Part shown: piece by piece, positions 46,898-54,499 of the stretch
Position numbering within the stretch: position 1 is the stretch's first letter
Layout of the letters: each line of letters starts with the position of its first letter
Position numbers and translations under genes: made by a program
NCBI RefSeq assembly: GCF_023706045.1
Contig: NZ_BQYL01000001.1
Location: 310,001 to 374,000, forward strand
Source: Kangiella sp. TOML190
GTDB taxonomy: Bacteria; Pseudomonadota; Gammaproteobacteria; Enterobacterales; Kangiellaceae
Direction: 5' to 3'
DNA length: 64,000 bases
The notes under the pieces: model-generated
Database searches by the model: none
Seen by the model: the letters and a program-made list of their open reading frames with translations, nothing else
What the model was told of the DNA's origin: nothing

Positions 46898-47430
46898 TGT
46901 TGATCTCTCATAAATATAAAGTCGGCCCACTCTTCATTAGGATTTCCCCTGTATGAACTTCTATTACCGCCAACAACTTTAACATTAATATTATTCCCAG
47001 ACATTTGATATCTTTGAGAGTGATGCCTACCACCGCCGCCATGAACTTTGATTAAATTTATTTGATGCCCTTCAATCATTACTTTAGAGCCTCGACCAGA
47101 ATTTAAAGGCACAACTTTTGCTTTATACCCAGCTTTTGTAAAAAGCTGGGCTATTTCATCAGCTGATTTACCCCAAATTTTAGCAGGGTTTGAAGTCATT
47201 TTGCTTATAGCTGCCTGCGCTCCACCAGCACCGAAGCCTACTTTTCTTTGAATCCAGTTCCAAACGCCGCTAGACTTGGTGGCATTTCTAATATTTTCAG
47301 CTTTTTTCTTAGCTCCGAAAACACCTCCAAACGTCCACATATATGTAGTTTCTACACCACTACTTACGTCTTCAGAAATAAAATCATCGACTTTTTTGAA
47401 CGAATTAGCCATTCTCTGTCTATCTTGCAT
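46894..47430 (-). CDS. Putative polymorphic toxin C-terminal module
   Basis: 178 residues. A Gly/Ala linker near 65-75 is followed by a C-terminal domain of about 90 residues with W-G-K-S-A-D-E-I-A, S-G-R-G-S-K and V-H-G-G-G-G-R-H-H-S, which resembles C-terminal tips of Rhs/CDI-type toxins of presumed nuclease function. There is no signal peptide or secretion domain. It lies after an Rhs core fragment in the same frame but separated by a stretch in another frame, so it may be cut off from its carrier. The exact toxin family is not recognised. Confidence 0.5.
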   Translation of the reverse strand: MQDRQRMANSFKKVDDFISEDVSSGVETTYMWTFGGVFGAKKKAENIRNATKSSGVWNWIQRKVGFGAGGAQAAISKMTSNPAKIWGKSADEIAQLFTKAGYKAKVVPLNSGRGSKVMIEGHQINLIKVHGGGGRHHSQRYQMSGNNINVKVVGGNRSSYRGNPNEEWADFIFMRDQQ

Positions 47431-47735
47431 AATTCGATATATTCATCCATAACCTGATCATCATTTGTCGAAGCAAATAATAGGCTATCAGGTATATTTC
47501 TTGTAGCTGCTCCATAATCAAGCTCCAGAGCTCTTCGACCCTGCGATTCGAGCGCCCCGATGATACTCTTATCTTTTTCCTGCTGGGCAGCAGAAATTTT
47601 TTGTGACAACGATTTGCCATTGCTACCGACACCTTGACCTGCAAAAGTGAACCCAGCCAATAGCTGCTTTTGTATACACTTAATAGTAGCACTTTCCGTC
47701 ATCAAGCATCCCAGAATAAACAGCCATATACCCAC
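47364..47735 (-). pseudogene. Frame-shifted linker segment between Rhs tip and toxin
   Basis: This open frame of 123 codons overlaps the Rhs tip by 56 bp and the toxin gene by 67 bp. It is in a different phase from both, while those two share one phase. Its translation after about residue 40 is protein-like (helical, charged), the alternatives are not. Two compensating shifts would join all three into one Rhs protein. It could instead be a small independent gene. Confidence 0.35.
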
Positions 47736-48153
47736 TCGGATCAGTACCTGCCAATGGATTATTCATAATGTATGAATACGGATTCATACTTTGACTGTTG
47801 CCAGGCGCCTGTATGAATGGATCTACACTCAAGAATCTACCTAAGTTGTAATCATACGCGCGTCCATTCATATGAATGAGCTCATGATCATCTAGGTGCT
47901 CATGATTTGTAAAACCGCGCTCGGTAGTACGATTCGCTTGCGTTAAGCCAGTAATACTACTAAAAGTGCTTTGACTTGAATTTGTAAAATCACCCTTACG
48001 TGGTTTTCCAAAAGGGTCAAAGCTTCGGTGTTCCTTGATGTTGCCATTGTAATCCGTGACAGTAACTACCGAACCCAGACGATCGCGGTGGGCGTCTACA
48101 ATTATACTCCCTTCACAAGGGCTCTGCTGGTAGGAAGCAAAGTTAGTCATCAT
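47680..48153 (-). pseudogene. Orphan Rhs core C-terminal fragment
   Basis: 157 residues carrying only the end of an Rhs/YD-repeat shell: D-R-L-G-S-V-V-T-V-T-D-Y-N-G-N near 24-38, F-D-P-F-G-K-P-R, and the boundary signature G-R-F-L-S-V-D-P and N-P-Y-S-Y near 105-130, D-P-S-G-Y near 138. The N-terminal 1000 or more residues of a normal Rhs protein are absent. Its ATG overlaps the stop of the DUF2333 gene. Likely a displaced 3' rhs tip, as left by recombination at rhs loci. Confidence 0.75.
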
Positions 48154-49148
48154 CCTCTTTTCAGTAAATCAATCAGATCGATTATGGCGGCGTTAGCACG
48201 GGAAACGTAGGAGGACATGACTAGCGAGTGGTTGGCTACAAAACCAAATTCACGACCATTAACAATCATCGGACTCCAAATCGCTTCTTGGGTCGCTTCC
48301 AGTTCTAGAATAATTTGTCTAAAGCTGGCTTGCGCATTTTTATCTTTGATCACCACATCAAAGTCCTGCTCCACCGCTTTCATAAACTGAACGATAGCCC
48401 AAGTCGAGCCACGAGCTTCCCAGAAAATATCGTCAATTTCTAGCCATGGGGTTTTGACTTCGACTAATTGTCCCGAGTTGGTCGACTGCTGCGCAGATTT
48501 GTCGCCCGCTAAATCGGTATTAATTCGAACGCGGCCAACGCTAGCACTCAAGCGCTGCGATAAGGATCCTAGTCGTTTGCTAACTAAATATAACCAAGAG
48601 CGTAAATTATCAGCCCGTGCATAAAATTGAGTATGAGTAATCTCAGGATCGGTTAAGCGATCTCGATAATCACGCAAATATTTAATACCTTTACGGTATT
48701 CGCCTTCAGCTCTTGGCAATAACCATTTGGTATGATTAATGTTAAAAGCGGGTTCGGCTTTGTGTAGGGATTCGTCTTCGGTAGATTGCGATTGAGAGCG
48801 GCTAATATCATTACGCAAAATTTGCGTGATGTCGCGAATTTGCACCAAGGCGCCAAACTCAAATGATGGCATGTTATCCATAAAAATACTGGGTGGCGTT
48901 ATATCATTACTCAAGAAGCCACCACTTTTATCAAGCAAGGCTTCCATGGTTTGCGCTACCGTTTCAACCGTGATGTAACCTACCGGCGGCTCTCCAGCAG
49001 GATAAGATTGACGCACCTTAATCGGATCGATGGGTTCAGGCTCGCTACTCCAGACAAAGATAAAAATGATCATGACAATCACCAACAGTAGCAATGTCAC
49101 CAGAATGGCCCTAAGCTTTTTACGTTTTTTTGGAGTTTCAGTTTCCAT
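48150..49148 (-). CDS. DUF2333 family inner-membrane protein
   Basis: 332 residues with one N-terminal membrane helix (about 11-32) after a basic K-K-R-K-K-L start, then a long helical periplasmic part. It has the DUF2333 features G-G-F-L-S-N-D near 75-81 and a conserved C-terminal W-S-P-M-I-V-N-G-R-E-F-G-F-V-A-N-H-S. Function unknown in the family. The gene is complete, but its stop is directly joined to the Rhs fragment, so the insertion took place just at its 3' end. Confidence 0.85.
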   Translation of the reverse strand: METETPKKRKKLRAILVTLLLLVIVMIIFIFVWSSEPEPIDPIKVRQSYPAGEPPVGYITVETVAQTMEALLDKSGGFLSNDITPPSIFMDNMPSFEFGALVQIRDITQILRNDISRSQSQSTEDESLHKAEPAFNINHTKWLLPRAEGEYRKGIKYLRDYRDRLTDPEITHTQFYARADNLRSWLYLVSKRLGSLSQRLSASVGRVRINTDLAGDKSAQQSTNSGQLVEVKTPWLEIDDIFWEARGSTWAIVQFMKAVEQDFDVVIKDKNAQASFRQIILELEATQEAIWSPMIVNGREFGFVANHSLVMSSYVSRANAAIIDLIDLLKRG

Positions 49149-49173
49149 AAATTAACCCAGTTAAATTTTTTAG

Positions 49174-49647
49174 TTATTGATTAGCTTGACCCAGTTTAAA
49201 TTTAACTGCAAGCGGCTCGCGATCGGCAAAGTGTAAAAAAATATTATAGTCTTGCCCATCCACAAGAGGCTGATCGATCCCCATTACCATGATATGCAAG
49301 CCACCTGGCTTAAATTCAAGGCTATCATCAATTATGAGTTGATCTTGATGCTCCATTTTTGCCATACCATCGACTATCTTGGATTCATGGATCATCCCCA
49401 TTCGCGCCCAGTCCAAGCTAACATCCTCAAGAGTTAGCGGTTTTCCCGTATGGTTTTTAATGGTCATAAAGGCTGCGGTATTGTCCATCCCCGGAGGCAT
49501 CTTACGCAGCCAAGGATTGATCACTTCAATTGAGCTGGATGCTTTTATAGCACCTTTTTCTGGCTCTGGATTCGACGGTTCGCAGGCCGTGAGCGAGACA
49601 ACAATTGTTACAGTTAGGAGCAGTTTTAAGCAATTTAACATGGGCAC
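49174..49647 (-). CDS. PCu(A)C-type periplasmic copper chaperone lipoprotein
   Basis: 157 residues with signal peptide and lipobox L-T-A-C near residue 22. The copper-binding set follows the PCuAC layout: a Met/His in M-I-H-E-S, Met in G-M-A-K-M, and the pair in G-G-L-H-I-M-V-M-G. In known members it delivers Cu(I) to cytochrome oxidase CuA assembly. No oxidase or Sco gene is nearby here. It lies 25 bp upstream of the DUF2333 gene on the same strand. Confidence 0.88.
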   Translation of the reverse strand: MPMLNCLKLLLTVTIVVSLTACEPSNPEPEKGAIKASSSIEVINPWLRKMPPGMDNTAAFMTIKNHTGKPLTLEDVSLDWARMGMIHESKIVDGMAKMEHQDQLIIDDSLEFKPGGLHIMVMGIDQPLVDGQDYNIFLHFADREPLAVKFKLGQANQ

Positions 49648-49718
49648 TTATGTCCAAATCTTGAGTAAAATGGATAAAGCCGCTATTGTACTGACAATTG
49701 CCATACAGCACTAGCATC

Positions 49719-50399
49719 ATGAAATTTCGCTTTCCGCCTAGCCCAATCACGGCTTTACCCATTCTCGATTCTACAGATGCCTTTCCCGTCAGGAGAGTCT
49801 ATTGCGTTGGCCGAAACTATGCCGAACATGCGCTTGAGATGGGGCACTCGAAGCGAGAAGCGCCCTTTTTCTTCTCCAAACCTGCGGATGCTTTAGTAAT
49901 CAATCCTGAAACGATTAATTATCCTGCCATGACAAGCGAGCTGCACCATGAAGTCGAATTGGTGATTGCTGTTGGACAATCGGGATTTAACATTCAACTA
50001 GAAAATGCTTGGAGTCACCTGTTCGGTTATGCTCTTGGCATTGATTTAACCAAGCGCGACTTACAGTCTGAGTTTAAAAAAAAATCACGCCCTTGGGATT
50101 TGGCTAAAGGCTTTGATCAATCAGCCCCTATCAGCTCTATTGTACCTTTTGCAACAGCAGGCAAATTAGAAGAAGGCGACATTGAACTTTCAGTTAACGG
50201 AAAAATGCGGCAACAAGGCAATATCAACCAAATGATTTGGTCGATTCCTGAAATTATGGTCGAGCTATCAAAGCATATTGAATTACAAGCTGGCGATTTA
50301 ATTTTTACAGGAACACCAAGCGGCGTTGGTGAAATTGAAAAAGGCCAAACTGTTAACGCAAAACTGCTTGGCCTTGGTCTGGATTTTAAGCTTATCTAA
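49719..50399 (+). CDS. Fumarylacetoacetate hydrolase family protein
   Basis: 226 residues from ATG 49719; a TTG at 49698 would add seven residues without support. The FAH fold shows V-G-R-N-Y-A-E-H-A near 31, F-S-K-P-A-D-A near 51, metal-binding E in L-H-H-E-V-E-L-V, and F-T-G-T-P-S-G-V-G near the C-terminus. Single-domain members act as acylpyruvases or oxaloacetate decarboxylases; which applies here is not determined. Divergent from the copper chaperone gene. Confidence 0.9.
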   Translation: MKFRFPPSPITALPILDSTDAFPVRRVYCVGRNYAEHALEMGHSKREAPFFFSKPADALVINPETINYPAMTSELHHEVELVIAVGQSGFNIQLENAWSHLFGYALGIDLTKRDLQSEFKKKSRPWDLAKGFDQSAPISSIVPFATAGKLEEGDIELSVNGKMRQQGNINQMIWSIPEIMVELSKHIELQAGDLIFTGTPSGVGEIEKGQTVNAKLLGLGLDFKLI

Positions 50400-50413
50400 A
50401 ATAACAAAATTGC

Positions 50414-51319
50414 TTATAAACTTTTGTAAATGGCGGTTACGATTTGTGCTGGTTTGATAAAAGCTTTACCATTTTTTTCATCGTATTTAGCGCTAGGTTT
50501 TGCCGCCACCACCTCTTCTAAAGACTTACCTTCAGCTTTAAGCTCAGCAACTTGATTACGAATATCTTTTAGCATGGCAACGTAAGCACTCATTTGTTGT
50601 TTAGTCGCCATAGGACCATGCCCCGGAATAATTTGCGTCTCTTCATTGGCAAGCATCAAGCCTTTTTCTAAAGCGCTGATATAGCCGCTAATTGAGCCAC
50701 CAGAGCCAATATCAATAAAGGGATAGCCAATATTGAAGTAGCAATCCCCCATGTGTAACACATTGTCTTGCTCAAAGAACACTAGGGAATCGCCATCAGT
50801 ATGCGCATTGGCCACGTGAATAATACGCATCTTGTCGTTGTTTAACTTCAAGCTCATTTCTTTTTGATAAGTCACTTGCGGCTGGGCCATTTTAGGCGCA
50901 GCTTCCACTATCCGATTAAAGGCTTTCATTTCTTGTCGCGTACTCATACGCTTATAGACATTATCATGCGCAACAATAGTTGAGCCTTGTTTACCAAAAT
51001 TTTCATTACCGCCAGTGTGATCACCGTGCCAGTGGGTATTGATCACATACTTTACTGGCTCTTTGGTAATAGCATCAATTGCAGCATCAATTTTCTCGGT
51101 TAAGGGCGCAAACTGATCGTCAATAATGTAGGCACCATCTTCGCCCACCGATAAACCGATATTGCCACCTTGTCCAAACAATACGTAAATACCCTCGGTC
51201 AGTTGTTGCGTTTTGATTTGAACTTCCTTTTTCTGCCCAGCGTGAGCGAACACTTGAGTGCCGGTAATGGCCCAGACTAATAAAGAGCTTGCTAAAGCTG
51301 TAGTGGTGATTTTCTTCAT
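50414..51319 (-). CDS. Periplasmic metallo-beta-lactamase-fold hydrolase
   Basis: 301 residues from ATG 51319, which has GGAGT 7 bases upstream and gives a proper signal peptide (cleavage after A-H-A or V-F-A-H-A near 25-27). The zinc motif is H96, H98, D100, H101, with further ligands in H-T-D-G-D and P-G-H-G-P. It resembles periplasmic MBL proteins near quinoprotein relay systems, but none is adjacent. Substrate unknown; a true beta-lactamase role should not be assumed. Confidence 0.88.
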   Translation of the reverse strand: MKKITTTALASSLLVWAITGTQVFAHAGQKKEVQIKTQQLTEGIYVLFGQGGNIGLSVGEDGAYIIDDQFAPLTEKIDAAIDAITKEPVKYVINTHWHGDHTGGNENFGKQGSTIVAHDNVYKRMSTRQEMKAFNRIVEAAPKMAQPQVTYQKEMSLKLNNDKMRIIHVANAHTDGDSLVFFEQDNVLHMGDCYFNIGYPFIDIGSGGSISGYISALEKGLMLANEETQIIPGHGPMATKQQMSAYVAMLKDIRNQVAELKAEGKSLEEVVAAKPSAKYDEKNGKAFIKPAQIVTAIYKSL

Positions 51320-51435
51320 CTTTTTACTCCAGTGAATGGATGCCACAAGGCAAGCCAATTGGCGAAGGATAGATTACAGTTTACTAAAATTTTGGTTAGA
51401 ATGAAGTGTTTGCACCAATCAAAGGAGTCACGGAT

Positions 51436-52869
51436 ATGTTGGATTTTGCTAAAGCCCAAGCCTATATTGACCAAAAGTGGGATGAAGAAATTGTTCCTGA
51501 GTTAGTCGAATACATAAAAATCCCCAATAAATCGCCGCATTTTGACCCAGATTGGGAGCAACACGGCTATATGGAGCAAGCGGTTCAACAAATTGCCGCT
51601 TGGTGCGAGGCGCAGGATATTCGCGGTAAAACTCTGGATATTGTCCGGATACAAGGTCGCACCCCAGTGATTTTTATGGAAGTCCCTGCCAGCGACGGTA
51701 GCAATAATCCGCAAGACGATACTATTTTAATGTATGGTCATTTGGATAAACAACCCGAAATGGAGGGCTGGGACGAGGGGTTAGGACCTTGGCTCCCCGT
51801 TATCAAAGATGACAAACTCTATGGGCGCGGCGGTGCTGATGACGGTTATGCCGCCTACGCCTCTTTAACCGCTTTGATCGCATTGAAACAACAACAGCTA
51901 CCGCACGCCAGAGTGGTGGTTTTGATTGAAGCTTGCGAAGAGTCTGGTAGCTATGATTTACCCTATTATATTGACCAATTGCGCGATCGAATTGGCGAGC
52001 CTTCTTTAGTCATCTGTCTGGATTCTGGTGCGGGCAATTACGAACAGCTTTGGTCAACCATGAGCCTGCGCGGCATGGCAAGCGGTACTTTAAAGGTCGA
52101 TGTGCTCAAAGAAGGGATCCATTCAGGTTACGGCAGTGGTGTAGTTCCTTCTTCATTTCGCGTCATTAGGCAGCTTCTTAGCCGACTCGAAGATGAACAT
52201 ACTGGCCGCATGATCCCGAAAGCGTTTTACGCTGACATTCCCGAGCAGCGCTTAGAACAAACCTTACAGGTAGCCAAAGTGTTAGGTGATGATATTGTTA
52301 ACCCTTACCCATGGGCCGACGATACCGAACCAATGGCAGAAAATAATTTTGAACGGCTGTTGAACCGTAATTGGCGTCCGGCTCTATCTTATACTGGAAT
52401 CGCAGGGATGCCGGGAATTGAGAATGCCGGCAATGTGCTTAGGCCCACCACTTCCATAAAATTATCGCTGCGACTACCACCAACTGCCGACAGCGAAGCT
52501 GCCAACAAGCAACTTGAAGATTTGTTATTACAAGATCCGCCATCCAATGCCACCGTCACTTTTCAGGCAGATCAAGCATCCGACGGCTGGAACGCACCGG
52601 ACGTTGAGCAGTGGCTAGCAGACTCGCTTGAAGAGGCCTCACAAGCCGTTTACAAAAAACCGGCGATGTATATGGGCGAAGGTGGCACCATTCCTTTCAT
52701 GGCGATGCTTGGTGAGAAATTTCCCGAAGCGCAGTTTATGATAACAGGTGTGTTAGGGCCCAACTCTAATGCACATGGTCCGAATGAGTTTTTGCACATT
52801 CCTTTTGCCAAAAAGCTTACCACCTGTGTAACCAAGGTGATTGTTGATCATTACCAAAGAGAGCGCTAA
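51436..52869 (+). CDS. M20-family metallopeptidase
   Basis: 477 residues from ATG 51436, preceded by AGGAGT. Metal ligands sit in Y-G-H-L-D-K-Q (His), G-R-G-G-A-D-D-G (Asp) and A-C-E-E-S-G-S (Glu-Glu), with a final His in N-A-H-G-P-N-E. The set matches M20A/CNDP-like dipeptidases with a lid domain in the middle. Likely cytoplasmic peptide hydrolysis; the exact substrate is open. A 12-bp gap leads to the next small gene. Confidence 0.92.
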   Translation: MLDFAKAQAYIDQKWDEEIVPELVEYIKIPNKSPHFDPDWEQHGYMEQAVQQIAAWCEAQDIRGKTLDIVRIQGRTPVIFMEVPASDGSNNPQDDTILMYGHLDKQPEMEGWDEGLGPWLPVIKDDKLYGRGGADDGYAAYASLTALIALKQQQLPHARVVVLIEACEESGSYDLPYYIDQLRDRIGEPSLVICLDSGAGNYEQLWSTMSLRGMASGTLKVDVLKEGIHSGYGSGVVPSSFRVIRQLLSRLEDEHTGRMIPKAFYADIPEQRLEQTLQVAKVLGDDIVNPYPWADDTEPMAENNFERLLNRNWRPALSYTGIAGMPGIENAGNVLRPTTSIKLSLRLPPTADSEAANKQLEDLLLQDPPSNATVTFQADQASDGWNAPDVEQWLADSLEEASQAVYKKPAMYMGEGGTIPFMAMLGEKFPEAQFMITGVLGPNSNAHGPNEFLHIPFAKKLTTCVTKVIVDHYQRER

Positions 52870-52881
52870 CAAGAGGTCAAA

Positions 52882-53196
52882 ATGTCATCGATTTTATTGG
52901 TTTTTGCCATTCCGGTACTGGCGATTTTTGCACTTTTTAGTTCGCTGAAATACCGTAAGCAAATCGGTCTTGGCTATTTTTGGCAGCTAGTTATCAGCAG
53001 CTTATTGTCGATTCTTGGAGTGCTGCTGAGTTTTATCGCTCTAGATACCATGACTTCTGGCAGAGCGAGTCTGGTGTCAGGGATCAATCCTTACCTATTT
53101 GTTGGGCTTATGTGCATCGCTGGATTGTATTGTTTTATTATCTCAATTATAACATTGGCCAAAGCGCATCAAGCCAAACTAGCACTTCAATATTAG
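52882..53196 (+). CDS. Small three-span membrane protein
   Basis: 104 residues, mostly hydrophobic, with spans at about 3-20, 32-53 and 70-93. AGAGGT lies just before the ATG. It follows the M20 peptidase by 12 bp and is probably co-transcribed. No family recognised. Confidence 0.65.
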   Translation: MSSILLVFAIPVLAIFALFSSLKYRKQIGLGYFWQLVISSLLSILGVLLSFIALDTMTSGRASLVSGINPYLFVGLMCIAGLYCFIISIITLAKAHQAKLALQY

Positions 53197-53267
53197 CACC
53201 TTAAATAATAGCTCGGCAGATTGCGACTTTTACCCTTAACCCTTACTACTAGCTCTTAACTGCGACT

Positions 53268-54338
53268 TTACAACCAATCGGTTAGCAAGATCCCTACACC
53301 AATACGACTGGTATTACGGTTGTAGTCTATGAGACTTTCTCCGTAACCATTGAATAACTGAATATAACCTCTAAGCTTACCCTTATCATCCAGCGGGAAG
53401 GTCCAATCGAACTGAGTAGCACCACGGTTATCGCTGCGTAAATTGTTTCTCAGCATGATTCCAAAGTTATGCTCGTTCCACTGATAGCGAGTCTGGAGTT
53501 CAAAATAACCCATATAATCATCAATATCGGGATTATCGTCACCTTCTGCGTCAAACGGATCATCTTTTTCGTCTTCAGGAATTCGCCACCAAGGCTTGAA
53601 CGAAATCACCCAACGATCCTTTTCAAAAACCCATTGAGTATAGATTCTATTCCAGCTTCTAGACAGTAAACCGCTGCGGCCATTTGATTGATGTTCTATA
53701 CCCGCCCAAAAAGTCGGGATTTGCCAATCACCAATTTTCCAATCGGTTACCCACTGGGCAAAAAATTCCGGTTGATGGTTAGTTTCTCTAAATGGGCTCG
53801 AGTATTCGGAGTTATAAGCCTGCCAATAGGATTGGCCGGTGTAAGCAAAAAATAAGGCGGTATTGTCACCAAAAATACCATCCCATATCGGGGTTTTAAA
53901 ACTGACTTGGAACTTAACCTCTATTTCATCCAGCTCGCGCCCATCATCTGGTAAGTTAAGCACATCCTCATTAGGACTATCGTTATAGCTAACTGGTAAA
54001 ATATAATTTGGTTTATGCGGTAAAATAGCAAATCGATTATTACGTGCTCGATATTCTTGGCGCATCCTTGATTTAACTAAATGGGATTCTTCTTTGGCCG
54101 CCTCTTGCGTCTCACTTGCAGGCTTCTCGTCAGGAACTTTAACTACTAACTCCGGTATTTCAGGAGCTTCTTCTTTCTTACAAGCCGCCTTTAACTCACT
54201 GACTTTGGTATCATCCGAAGCTTCCGATAGCTTCTTTAATAAACATGCTTGTAAAGATTCGTCCGCCTGCAGTGGCGTTGAAAAAAGGGTTAACGTAGCT
54301 ACTAGAGAAAGTGCTACTGAGGCCTGAAAATGGTTCAT
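53268..54338 (-). CDS. pldA: Outer-membrane phospholipase A1
   Basis: 356 residues from ATG 54338 with signal peptide ending in L-Q-A-D near residue 25; an upstream in-frame start adds 14 residues. After a charged linker (30-95) comes the OMPLA barrel. The catalytic motif is H216-x-S218-N-G with N230 fourteen residues after the His, exactly the E. coli spacing (142/144/156). It is a 12-strand outer-membrane lipase active on mislocalised phospholipid. The gene is convergent with the M20/small membrane protein pair. Confidence 0.92.
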   Translation of the reverse strand: MNHFQASVALSLVATLTLFSTPLQADESLQACLLKKLSEASDDTKVSELKAACKKEEAPEIPELVVKVPDEKPASETQEAAKEESHLVKSRMRQEYRARNNRFAILPHKPNYILPVSYNDSPNEDVLNLPDDGRELDEIEVKFQVSFKTPIWDGIFGDNTALFFAYTGQSYWQAYNSEYSSPFRETNHQPEFFAQWVTDWKIGDWQIPTFWAGIEHQSNGRSGLLSRSWNRIYTQWVFEKDRWVISFKPWWRIPEDEKDDPFDAEGDDNPDIDDYMGYFELQTRYQWNEHNFGIMLRNNLRSDNRGATQFDWTFPLDDKGKLRGYIQLFNGYGESLIDYNRNTSRIGVGILLTDWL

Positions 54339-54452
54339 AATCGATAGTCCCTTTCCACTAATTATTGAAAAAATAATCACTAATAGAATATACCATACAC
54401 AAAATTAGCATAACTTGGAATGACTAACATCATGCTTAATAAGACGGACATA

Positions 54453-54479
54453 AAAAAGGAGTCTTTACGACTCCTTTTT
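54453..54479. terminator. Bidirectional terminator, mainly for the M16 peptidase gene
   Basis: Stem AAAAAGGAGTC/GACTCCTTTTT with loop TTTAC. On the minus strand it lies 20 bp after the M16 stop and is followed by a T-run. Confidence 0.85.
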
Positions 54480-54499
54480 CTATCAACGACCAACAAAGT

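Noticed and set aside
47420-47692. 90-codon minus-strand frame inside the Rhs module
   Set aside because: Its translation is Leu/Arg-rich without domain character, and it overlaps a more protein-like frame.
50414-51319. MBL-fold gene as an antibiotic-resistance beta-lactamase
   Set aside because: The HxHxDH motif is shared by the whole superfamily, and the surrounding residues do not match class B enzymes closely enough to claim it.
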